Shown here: positions 29,301 through 36,750 of the stretch, piece by piece | Layout of the letters: each line of letters opens with the position of its first letter | Numbering within the stretch: the first letter of the stretch is position 1 | Source of the DNA: Okeanomitos corallinicola TIOX110 | Lineage (GTDB): Bacteria; Cyanobacteriota; Cyanobacteriia; Cyanobacteriales; Nostocaceae | Direction: 5' to 3' | Length of the DNA: 64,000 bases | Assembly: GCF_038050375.1 (NCBI RefSeq) | Contig: NZ_CP150886.1 | Coordinates: 4,381,318-4,445,317 of the forward strand | Notes under the pieces: generated by a model | What the model saw: only the letters and a program-made list of their open reading frames with translations | Told to the model about the DNA's origin: nothing | Database searches by the model: none | Translations under genes and position numbers: made by a program

Positions 29301-30603
29301 TTCTAATAGCACGAATTACGGGGTTATGAACTAATCTACTTAAAGCATTATCTACTGCTAAATTAGCTTGGGATGTAATTAATGTCCGACCACCACGTAA
29401 AGCAATTTGATAACAAATTTCAGCAATTACGGTGGTTTTACCTGTACCTGGTGGACCTTGAATTAAAACTAAATCTTCTGCTGCTAATACTTTTTCCACT
29501 GATGCTTTTTGTCCAGGATTTGCAGCAGATAATAATAAATCCTGTGATTGTAATGTTAGAGTTTTTTTAATAGGTCTAGCTTGGGAAGCATCAAAGAGAA
29601 AATCACCTAAATAGGGGTTTTGGGTACGTCCTTGTCTTAATTGTTCTAGGGCTTTTTCTTTACGTTGAATTTGTTTAATATCACCGAGTGCATCAAAAAA
29701 TAAATATCCTTGATTTGGTAGTTGATAATTGCCATTATTGATAAATTCTACTAAGTCTCGGTCAATTCTAATATTAATTAAATTATTTTTATGATCTATT
29801 TTTTCAATAGTTCCTAGTTGACGACTGGTATAACGGTTTCTTTCTGTGGGGATAGATTCAGAAAATTTGATATCTTGATTTTTAGCGTTTTTTACCCTTA
29901 ACCAAAAGTTATCTGCTTGTAAATAATTTCCTGTATTACCATCAAGAGTGGCTGATTCTATATTTATTTTAACTGTAATTTCTTTCTTTTTCTGATTATA
30001 TTTTAAATCAAAAAATCTGACACAAAATTGTCGGGATTTAGCAATTCTTTCTTCGACTTTTAAAAATGCTTTCCATGCTTTTAGTTGATCATCTGTGGGT
30101 ACATGATTTCCACAGATGGGCATTTTGGCAATTTGTGTTATTTGTTTAGGAGGAATATTAATTACATCATAGGAATTAGGAATTAATTGTAAGCAAAAAG
30201 ATACAGCATAAGCGTCATCATTTCCCCGGATGGTTGGTAATAAATAAATTGAGAGGATTTTTAAGCCACCGCTGCCATTTTTTTTGACTGCTGCTCTTAA
30301 ACCCAAGGTTTTTTTAAGTTCTTTGAGTCTTTTTGGTAGTGGGAATTCACTATTATCTGTAGCTATGGTTAAATCTAAAATTTCTTCTCCTGTTTCCTTT
30401 CCTGCACCTTGACGACGCAGATAAAATATCACAGGTTTTTTACCCACACATTCAAATATTAATTCATGAGCGCGTTCTTTTCGTTCCCGAAAATCTGTAT
30501 ATGCTGTAATGGCATTTTGTCCTTCAAAGTGACGAATTAAGTTATCAATTGTGGAATTTATTAAGGTGTAACCCCATGTTTCTGATTTTTGTTTTTTGGG
30601 CAT
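26290..30603 (-). CDS. Large UPF1-like superfamily 1 helicase with a coiled-coil insertion
   Basis: 1437 residues. Walker A is GPPGTGKT at about 382-389, motif II is VVIIDEVSKC near 1143, motif III is VMVGDHKQLPPM, motif IV area TQYRMHP, and motifs V/VI are TVDRFQGMERPVVIVSMVR and SERVNVAFSRAQ. These are SF1B (UPF1/DNA2/SMUBP2) motifs. Some 750 residues separate motifs I and II, much of it Gln/Leu/Glu-rich coiled coil, far longer than in UPF1. The first 340 residues are unassigned. It starts 22 bases after the HDAC-like gene ends and overlaps the next gene by 20 bases. A role in nucleic acid repair, RNA metabolism or defence is inference; nothing in the sequence decides between them. Confidence 0.85.
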   Translation of the reverse strand: MPKKQKSETWGYTLINSTIDNLIRHFEGQNAITAYTDFRERKERAHELIFECVGKKPVIFYLRRQGAGKETGEEILDLTIATDNSEFPLPKRLKELKKTLGLRAAVKKNGSGGLKILSIYLLPTIRGNDDAYAVSFCLQLIPNSYDVINIPPKQITQIAKMPICGNHVPTDDQLKAWKAFLKVEERIAKSRQFCVRFFDLKYNQKKKEITVKINIESATLDGNTGNYLQADNFWLRVKNAKNQDIKFSESIPTERNRYTSRQLGTIEKIDHKNNLINIRIDRDLVEFINNGNYQLPNQGYLFFDALGDIKQIQRKEKALEQLRQGRTQNPYLGDFLFDASQARPIKKTLTLQSQDLLLSAANPGQKASVEKVLAAEDLVLIQGPPGTGKTTVIAEICYQIALRGGRTLITSQANLAVDNALSRLVHNPVIRAIRKGKAEKVAEEGQAFLEDQVINKWLENTANYCENNLSQSRENITILSQLVKSSQRFSDYFKLETEFNQQQQQLKLEKVELAELCKKEENNYQQLLNHQNTISEISEGLKNLLKNSQDINWDDAEIKEFLPRLQPYTQKNDLVEKFRENVCEVIKYVDELNFVRPERGVFGLTIWLQETVVKEIGEFQPAFNYANDAVIEMTELVNLVKVFQESSQHLQQLQTEYQNFLNQGQTLLPTIKIWENRQREIDYIIEAVKEWKNTADKQIYQVVRDCQQNDLPLMENALNLPLGLLMFASNLKLTIVPKNYQIKLPEWEVIKKAIVYEIDGNFSDRLGKQYHFSYFLQQTFNQIPIILEKNERSQWQEIYQEFENYQLLTSKQRKLLVENTQAFITKLQKKYSRVYELKNIDSTITRITQELRDIILENARKCVIKLKAEAQQQLNILTIQQQQLDIQPNSEVTQEQILLTQTQVEKASQDANLQLEKIANILAAIVKQPNTLPKLHQLAQEYLEKQSKIWEQYQEFSSKIKHWQSCINQIETITSSLNTFAILENIHNIFKKELLTIRKSAISSLKVVEDSRTKLQALEQQLKSNVPEELITEREWWDETWQKIPLKLKIANPGNDIHNLEFLNQIKKQFKTWKQEQEKAEKYLQRYENFIQDWIIKIRQPSERDSHDLRQIYLDNANVVGITCVQAANYNFSEEFQYFDVVIIDEVSKCTPPELLIPALKAKKLVMVGDHKQLPPMLDTSTVEEVAENLGNTRDEMRFLEESLFKFQFETADNSIKQMLNTQYRMHPNIMGAINQFYDGKLECGLLEPDKKRAHNLAGEIIKPEHHLIWVKTPKENEFQEEKLGTSFFNIQEIDIIEKICQNFENAWSHQITKGETKKEIAVITFYGAQLRKIDERLQPENFPSLQIRTGTVDRFQGMERPVVIVSMVRNNSQGDVGFANKSERVNVAFSRAQELLVIVGCHDLFTSKPGIVGGMYSQIAKVVNSHGGLIDVSSFC

Positions 30604-30625
30604 GAGTAATCTTGTGTTTGTAGGT

Positions 30626-31543
30626 TTATAAATGAAATTGATGATATACTTGGTTGGCGGCTCGATGTAGTAGAGAATGCCTCCAAACTAGGGATTTCAT
30701 ATCATCTGCATAACCACCACCAATTACACAAGCTACGGGATAACCTGCTTGAATACAGGTGGTTAAAACCTGCATTTCTCTTTTAAAAATCCCCGTATCT
30801 GTGAGGGCTAATTTACCTAGTTTATCATCTATGTGGGTATCAACTCCAGCATCATAAAAAACTATATCTGGTTTAATTTCTGATAATAAATCTGGCAGGT
30901 AATTAGCCAGGGTTTGTAAGTAAATATCATCTTCCGTTCCTAATACTAAAGGGACATCTAAATCACTTTTTTGTTTTGTACCTGGGAAATTTTCTTGACA
31001 GTGCATAGAAAAGGTAAAAACACTTTCATCCTTGGCAAAAATTAAGGCTGTACCATCGCCTTGATGTACATCTAAATCTACAATTAATATTTTTTGAGCA
31101 AGTCCTAATTTTTGTAAAACTCGCGCGGCGATCGCTAAATCATTAAAAATACAAAAGCCTGATCCATAATCAGGAAAAGCATGATGAGTTCCCCCAGCGG
31201 TATTGCAAGCTAAACCTTGTTGAATGGCTAATTTAGCTGTTAATATTGTTCCCCCTACTGCCACACAGGTACGATTTACTAAAGCTGGACTCCAAGGTAA
31301 ACCTATGCGCCTTTGTGCTTTATAATCTAATTTTCCCTCACAGTAAGCCTGTACATAGTCGGGGATATGAACTAACTCAATTAATTCTGATGAAGGACGC
31401 TCAGGAAAATGAAATTGCTCTGGATATGCTACCCTATTACCTAACAGCAATTCATATAATTGTTGAAATTTGGACATAGGAAAACGATGACCAGGGGGGA
31501 GGGGTGCAATATAATCTGGATGATAAATAATTGGCAGATCCAT
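30626..31543 (-). CDS. Histone deacetylase superfamily protein (AcuC/HDAC-like)
   Basis: 305 residues. HDAC signatures are present: catalytic His pair in GGTHHAF (His120, His121), zinc ligands in DLDVHQGDGT (Asp158, His160), an acidic ligand in DAGVDTH (Asp235), and the GGGY tyrosine loop near residue 270. Bacterial members remove acetyl groups from proteins such as acetyl-CoA synthetase, or from polyamines. It is the first gene of a leftward set with the helicase 22 bases downstream. The 46-base gap to the divergent mscS gene must hold its promoter. Confidence 0.9.
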   Translation of the reverse strand: MDLPIIYHPDYIAPLPPGHRFPMSKFQQLYELLLGNRVAYPEQFHFPERPSSELIELVHIPDYVQAYCEGKLDYKAQRRIGLPWSPALVNRTCVAVGGTILTAKLAIQQGLACNTAGGTHHAFPDYGSGFCIFNDLAIAARVLQKLGLAQKILIVDLDVHQGDGTALIFAKDESVFTFSMHCQENFPGTKQKSDLDVPLVLGTEDDIYLQTLANYLPDLLSEIKPDIVFYDAGVDTHIDDKLGKLALTDTGIFKREMQVLTTCIQAGYPVACVIGGGYADDMKSLVWRHSLLHRAANQVYHQFHL

Positions 31544-31589
31544 TATCCTAATGCTTACTAATTTTTTGTTGTCAATTCCTAAATAAATA

Positions 31590-32600
31590 ATGATGATTCA
31601 ATGGATTATACCACTAGCCTTTATCTGTGCTGGAATAATAGCGGGGCTAATTGGTGAAAAAGTTATTTTCAAAAAACTGAAAACATTTGTCACTGAAAAA
31701 GAAGTTCCTGGCAGCGATATTATATTTCAAGCACTGCACAGAATGACTTTTGTTTGGTTTGTTTTAGCAGGTTTTTTCTGGGCTATTCTTGGTTCTCCTG
31801 TCAGACCAGATATTGCTAATGCTTTTCAAAAAATCCTCACGATTATTTTCCTATATTCAGTCACGTTAGTTTTAGCAAGATTAACATCGGGATTTGTTAA
31901 TTTATTAGTTAGAAGAACTGAAGGAGTGCCTACTTCATTACTTTCTAATTTAGCAAAGATTGCAGTTTTAATTTTAGGAACATTGATTCTTTTACAAACT
32001 GTGGGAGTGCAAATTACTCCTATAGTTACAACTTTAGGAATTGGTGGTTTAGCTGTAGGTTTAGCCCTCCAAGATACATTAGCTAATTTATTTTCTGGGT
32101 TTTATTTAGTGATTTCTCAGCAGGTAAGAACAGGAGATTATGTCAAGTTAGATGATGGCAATCAGGGTTATATCACAGATATTAACTGGCGAAATACAAC
32201 TATTAGAGAAATTTCTAATAATGTGATTATTGTTCCTAATTCTAAGTTGGCTTCGGCAATTTTTACAAATTATCATTTACCTGCTAAAGAAATAACTTTA
32301 ACTCTGAATGTGGGTGTTAGTTACGACAGTGATTTGGAATTGGTGGAAAGGGTGACAGTAGAAGTAGCTAAAGAAGTTATGCAAGAAATTGCACCGGAAC
32401 TAATTGCAAATGAGCCTTATATGAGGTTTCATACTTTCAATGATTTCAGTATAGACTATACACTTTATATGCGGGTAAGTGAATTTTTTGATCAGCGTAT
32501 TGGTAAACATTTGTTAGTAAAAAAGTTACACAAACGCTATCACCAAGAAGGTATTCAAATTCCCTTTCCCATCCGAGATATTAATCTTCACGGTAACTGA
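31590..32600 (+). CDS. MscS family small-conductance mechanosensitive channel
   Basis: 336 residues. Membrane segments lie at about 4-22, 50-70, 85-110 and 128-150. The last continues into the pore-lining TM3-like stretch with IGGLAVGLALQDTLANLFSG, then the beta domain (VRTGDYVKL, NVIIVPNSKLASA) typical of MscS. The family opens under membrane tension to release solutes on osmotic downshock. Two consecutive ATG codons (31590, 31593) serve as possible starts. It diverges from the HDAC-like gene across only 46 bases. Confidence 0.9.
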   Translation: MMIQWIIPLAFICAGIIAGLIGEKVIFKKLKTFVTEKEVPGSDIIFQALHRMTFVWFVLAGFFWAILGSPVRPDIANAFQKILTIIFLYSVTLVLARLTSGFVNLLVRRTEGVPTSLLSNLAKIAVLILGTLILLQTVGVQITPIVTTLGIGGLAVGLALQDTLANLFSGFYLVISQQVRTGDYVKLDDGNQGYITDINWRNTTIREISNNVIIVPNSKLASAIFTNYHLPAKEITLTLNVGVSYDSDLELVERVTVEVAKEVMQEIAPELIANEPYMRFHTFNDFSIDYTLYMRVSEFFDQRIGKHLLVKKLHKRYHQEGIQIPFPIRDINLHGN

Positions 32601-32605
32601 ATTAA

Positions 32606-32842
32606 CTTAGCTATCTCCCCTATGTTCTCTTAGTAGGGGATGCAATTTATGATCATAATTATTATGGTGATTGGGGTTTCTTTTTAAGCTCATCACAAAC
32701 AATCAGCAGGGAAGAAATAGAAAATATTGATATTCCTGATCACCTAAATCATCTCACCCATGAAACTTTATTACGAGTCTTTAAAATTCATCAGCAAATA
32801 GCAGCATTTCGGCATATAGATGTTAACACGATTTTTACTTAA
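32606..32842 (+). pseudogene. Start-less coding remnant
   Basis: An open stretch of 78 codons follows an in-frame stop at 32603. It has no ATG, GTG or TTG, but reads like real protein (VLLVGDAIYDHNYYGDWGFF, then an acidic helix, then THETLLRVFKIHQQIAAFRHID). The stop at 32840 overlaps the end of the convergent SLH gene by 8 bases. I cannot name the family. It is best explained as the 3' end of a gene whose front was lost. Confidence 0.45.
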
Positions 32843-34355
32843 CTATCGGTTTAATAGCATATTGTGAGGGAAAATCTGCTACTTCCCCAGCACTGGCCAT
32901 TGCTCTATATATTAAAGCACAAACTTCTGCTCTGGTTGCTAATTTTGCAGTGTTCAGGGATTTTTGATTAGGGTAGTTAATAATTACGCCGTTTTCTGTT
33001 AATGAGGCGATAAAATTTTTATGTTCATTTCTGATACTGGAAGCATCACTATAAACTGATAAGGTTTGTTTTGTTGCACCTGTAACTTTATAATTTAAGG
33101 CTTTGGCTAAGGTGATTAAAACATCTAGACGTTTAAGTTTTTGCGTGGGGTTGAATTTCCTAGTATTTAATACTGTAAAAAATCCCATTTCATAGGTTTC
33201 TTTAATAGCATCATAAGCCCAATAATCTTGAGGTACATCTTGAAAACTAATTGCTTTTCTAACTTTACTTTTAATAAATACTTTTTGTAAAATTGCTGCT
33301 AATTGAGCGCGGGTAACTGGAGCATTAGGACGAAATGTACCATCGGGATAACCACCAATTATTTCCATAGCGGCTAATTCTGCAATGTAATCTTTAGCCC
33401 AGTGCTTTTCGGAAATATCAGAAAAGTTAACTTGAATATTTTTAGCTACACCAACTTGGCGATATTTACTCAATAATTGACTGAGTTGATATGTAGGATT
33501 GTTAGTTAGTTCTGTTAAAGTTACTAATGTTCCGGGAATTGATGTTAAAGCTTGTGCGATGTTGGGAATGTAGGTACTAATTGATTTACCAGCTAAGGTA
33601 AATTCGCCTTCTCTAAAAGTAATGGGGTAAATAGAATTCTTGGCAACATCTGCAAAACCAGCAGCTTGGTATTGAGTAATATTTATATTTTCGGAACTGG
33701 TAAGAAAGGTAACTTCTTGATCTTTTAATTCTGTAAAATAGTCGAAATAGGTAGTAGTATTTTTATCAACTATGCTGTCTTCATTGGCATCTACTCCATA
33801 GAAAACTCTCACTACTTGATAGTCGCTAGGGTTGGCTGATAAAATTACATTTACTGCGGTATGATCTGGTAAACAAGCGAATTCTGTATAGCCAATAAAT
33901 TTGTTATTAGTATCATATAATCTGACAACGATGCGATCGCCTAATTTAAAACCATTCACAAATTTGGCTTTCTGTTTGATTTTATATTTATAATCCCCCA
34001 AAAATCTTTCCTTGTGATATGTTTCCCCGTTTTTGGCTTTAATAGATATCCGGGCAATTACTTCGGAAACTGTACCTCCCGGTTGCCAGATATACATTGT
34101 AAATCCTGATTTTTCTCTTTTTACAGATGGCGTTGCACTGACATCTTCTGCATCCGTGGATGTGCTATCTATATCTAATTGTGGTACAGGATTTCTTTGT
34201 GTTAATAATTGCTGATAACTAGATTTGATCGGAACTGTAGCAGATAGAGCAGATAAATCTGATGCTGCCAAAGTATCATCTGTTGATGACAAGACCAAAA
34301 GAGAAAATGAAGCAATAAATATTTTTTTAAAGTGGATTAACTTACTTAAATTCAT
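32835..34355 (-). CDS. S-layer homology (SLH) domain protein
   Basis: 506 residues. An N-terminal signal peptide (basic MNLSKLIHFKK, hydrophobic FIASFSLLVL, cut near DTLAAS) is followed by a beta-rich, DUF4397-like region about 90-200 and an unassigned middle. Three C-terminal SLH repeats (about 310-490) are seen; the first, HWAKDYIAELAAMEIIGGYPDGTFRPNAPVTRAQLAAIL, is canonical when read in pieces, the second and third are weaker. SLH repeats tether proteins to peptidoglycan-linked polymers, so this is an envelope protein. The gene stands alone. Confidence 0.87.
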   Translation of the reverse strand: MNLSKLIHFKKIFIASFSLLVLSSTDDTLAASDLSALSATVPIKSSYQQLLTQRNPVPQLDIDSTSTDAEDVSATPSVKREKSGFTMYIWQPGGTVSEVIARISIKAKNGETYHKERFLGDYKYKIKQKAKFVNGFKLGDRIVVRLYDTNNKFIGYTEFACLPDHTAVNVILSANPSDYQVVRVFYGVDANEDSIVDKNTTTYFDYFTELKDQEVTFLTSSENINITQYQAAGFADVAKNSIYPITFREGEFTLAGKSISTYIPNIAQALTSIPGTLVTLTELTNNPTYQLSQLLSKYRQVGVAKNIQVNFSDISEKHWAKDYIAELAAMEIIGGYPDGTFRPNAPVTRAQLAAILQKVFIKSKVRKAISFQDVPQDYWAYDAIKETYEMGFFTVLNTRKFNPTQKLKRLDVLITLAKALNYKVTGATKQTLSVYSDASSIRNEHKNFIASLTENGVIINYPNQKSLNTAKLATRAEVCALIYRAMASAGEVADFPSQYAIKPIVK

Positions 34356-34551
34356 AGTATTTTATTTGACAAAATTACAATTCACTTAGATGATTTTATG
34401 GCTGATAAAGTTCCTGTACAGAATTATTTTTTGATACCAGGTTAACTTTACATATCCCAGTGTACGCCTTATGTGGCGTTTATTATCATAATTTTGTCTA
34501 GAATGCCAGGAGGATTACTATAAGAAAATAATAGTTTAGGAATCTTAACTA

Positions 34552-35442
34552 ATGACGATAACAACCCAGAATTTACCAACCACATTAGAAAAACAAGTTT
34601 GGACTTGGGAAGATTACAAAATTCAGTATACCGTTATGGGTACAGGCCAACCCTTGGTACTCATCCACGGTTTTGGAGCTTCCATCGGTCACTGGCGTAA
34701 AAATATCCCCGTTTTGGCTAATGCTGGTTATCGGGTGTATGCTTTGGATCTTTTAGGTTTTGGTGGTTCAGACAAAGCAGCAATAGATTATAGCATGGAA
34801 GTGTGGGTAAAATTATTAAAAGATTTTTATGACCAACATATCCAAACACCAGCTATATTTATTGGTAATTCCATTGGCGCACTTTTGAGTTTAATAATTC
34901 TGACAGAACATTCTGAAATTGCCGCTGGTGGGGTGTTAATTAATTCTGCGGGTGGTTTGAGTCATCGTCCCCACGAATTAAACCCAGTTTTAAGAATTTT
35001 CATGGCTACTTTTAACAAGTTGGTAGCTAACCCTGTTACCGGCAAATTTGTGTTTAATCGCATTCGTCAAAAATCGCAAATTCGGCGTACATTATATCAA
35101 GTATATTGCGATCGCAATGCCGTTACCGATGAACTTGTTGATTTACTCTACACACCATCCTGTGACCCAGGAGCGCAACAAGTTTTTGCTTCTATCTTGA
35201 CAGCACCTCCTGGTCCAAGTCCCGAAGAACTATTACCACAGTTAAAATCACCATTATTAGTTATTTGGGGTGCAAATGATCCTTGGACACCAATTACCGG
35301 AGCGAAAATTTATGAAACAGCGGGTAATGATGGTAAAGATATCAAAATTGTACCCATTCCTAACGCCGGTCACTGTCCCCATGATGAAGTTCCAGATATC
35401 GTCAACACTGCAATTATTGACTGGTTAGCAGATAAAAATTAG
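34552..35442 (+). CDS. Alpha/beta hydrolase
   Basis: 296 residues with a full catalytic triad: Ser107 in GNSIGA, Asp243 in GANDPW, His274 in NAGHCPH. The oxyanion loop HGFGASIGHW is at 39-48. The GNSIG nucleophile elbow and HGFGAS-HWR start resemble chlorophyll dephytylase and pheophytinase relatives in plants and cyanobacteria, but this specificity is inference and a general esterase is possible. No signal peptide, so probably cytosolic or membrane-associated. An inverted repeat follows at 35489. Confidence 0.88.
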   Translation: MTITTQNLPTTLEKQVWTWEDYKIQYTVMGTGQPLVLIHGFGASIGHWRKNIPVLANAGYRVYALDLLGFGGSDKAAIDYSMEVWVKLLKDFYDQHIQTPAIFIGNSIGALLSLIILTEHSEIAAGGVLINSAGGLSHRPHELNPVLRIFMATFNKLVANPVTGKFVFNRIRQKSQIRRTLYQVYCDRNAVTDELVDLLYTPSCDPGAQQVFASILTAPPGPSPEELLPQLKSPLLVIWGANDPWTPITGAKIYETAGNDGKDIKIVPIPNAGHCPHDEVPDIVNTAIIDWLADKN

Positions 35443-35488
35443 CAGTCTGTAGGGTAAAGAAAATTAAAATTCTCTGGAATTTGTCATT

Positions 35489-35544
35489 GGTAATCGGTAA
35501 TTAATAATTAGTAATTAGTCATTCACATATTTTTACCGATTACC
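35489..35544. repeat. Inverted repeat downstream of the alpha/beta hydrolase
   Basis: GGTAATCGGTAA (35489-35500) and TTACCGATTACC (35533-35544) are exact reverse complements (12 bp) with a 32-base AT-rich loop. It could form a long mRNA hairpin at the hydrolase 3' end. It is built from the same GGTAAT-like heptads seen in the lipid cluster. Confidence 0.75.
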
Positions 35545-35611
35545 AGATTATCATTTATAGAAAAATAGACAATATTTCACACTTTGATCAAACAACACCT
35601 GTGTGTATTTT

Positions 35612-36661
35612 ATGATGGAGTTTGACGTAAATGATGGACACAAAAAACATAAAACCAATCAAAATTATCCAGATTTATCCATATTTGGTTATCAAATAAT
35701 TAAAGAATTAGGGCGAAATTTAGAAGGAGGACGCATTACTTACCTAGCTGAACAGCTTAACTGTCAACAGAAAGTAGTAATTAAAGAATTTTGTTTTACG
35801 AAGATAACCTCTGATTGGTATGGTGTAAAAGCCTACGAACGGGAAATTAAACTTTTACAAACATTACATCATCCTCGTATTCCTTGTTATTTACATTCCT
35901 TTGAAAAACCAGGTTTTTTTTACTTGGTTCAAGAATATAAAAAAGCACCATCATTAGGATTTAAACGCTGTTTTTATCCCGAAGAAATAAAAAAAATTGC
36001 CTTATCAATTTTAGAAATTTTAGTTTATTTACAACAACATAATACACCAATCATTCACCGAGATATAAAGCCAGAAAACATTTTAGTAGATCAACAATTA
36101 CAAGCTTATTTAGTTGATTTTGGTTTAGCACAAGTGCAAACAGAAAAAGCTGACTTGAGTACATTAGTTGTGGGTACTCCAGGGTTTATTCCTCCCGAAG
36201 AACAATTTGGAGATTCTTTAACAACAGGATCAGATTTATATAGTTTAGGTGCAACATTAATCTGTTTACTTACTAATACTCGTGCTGGGGAAATTGGTAA
36301 ATTAATTGATGATCATTATCGCTTTAATTTCCAAAAATTACTACCTCATCTTCATCCAAATTTTCGGTCATGGTTAAAGAAAATGGTAGAACCTAACTAC
36401 AAACATCGCTATGTTAATGCAGGGGAAGCTTTAGCAGCGCTTCAACCAATTCAGGTGATGGGTTCAAGAAAAAAACTGGGTAATTTTTGGATGGTTATAT
36501 CTCAGAAGAAAAACTTAGCTATTCTGAGTTTAAGTATCATGGGAATATTGTTAGGTTGGGGAGCAAGTTCAATGATTTCTTTACCCGGTAATGCTGTTAA
36601 TTCTAGTGTGCAGGTAAAGCCGAATATAGGCACTAATTCTCCTCAAGTAAATTTAAAATAG
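35612..36661 (+). CDS. Serine/threonine protein kinase (Hanks-type), membrane-anchored
   Basis: 349 residues from ATG 35612 (a second ATG follows at once; an in-frame GTG lies at 35603). The kinase core has the ATP lysine in VVIKEF, HRDIKPEN with the catalytic Asp, DFGLAQ and a GTPGFIPPEE activation segment, so it should be active. After the kinase domain, a single membrane helix (about 303-323) and a short outer tail follow; there is no sensor domain such as PASTA or WD40. The glycine loop (LGRNLEGGRITYLA) is unusual in its spacing. Substrate unknown. Confidence 0.88.
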   Translation: MMEFDVNDGHKKHKTNQNYPDLSIFGYQIIKELGRNLEGGRITYLAEQLNCQQKVVIKEFCFTKITSDWYGVKAYEREIKLLQTLHHPRIPCYLHSFEKPGFFYLVQEYKKAPSLGFKRCFYPEEIKKIALSILEILVYLQQHNTPIIHRDIKPENILVDQQLQAYLVDFGLAQVQTEKADLSTLVVGTPGFIPPEEQFGDSLTTGSDLYSLGATLICLLTNTRAGEIGKLIDDHYRFNFQKLLPHLHPNFRSWLKKMVEPNYKHRYVNAGEALAALQPIQVMGSRKKLGNFWMVISQKKNLAILSLSIMGILLGWGASSMISLPGNAVNSSVQVKPNIGTNSPQVNLK

Positions 36662-36750
36662 TAACATAGCATCTTATGGAAGTTATCTGATAGGGAAAAA
36701 TTGCGTTATTATTAAGGATTGTTTCACTGTGCCACCTTTCTGCTGTTAAT

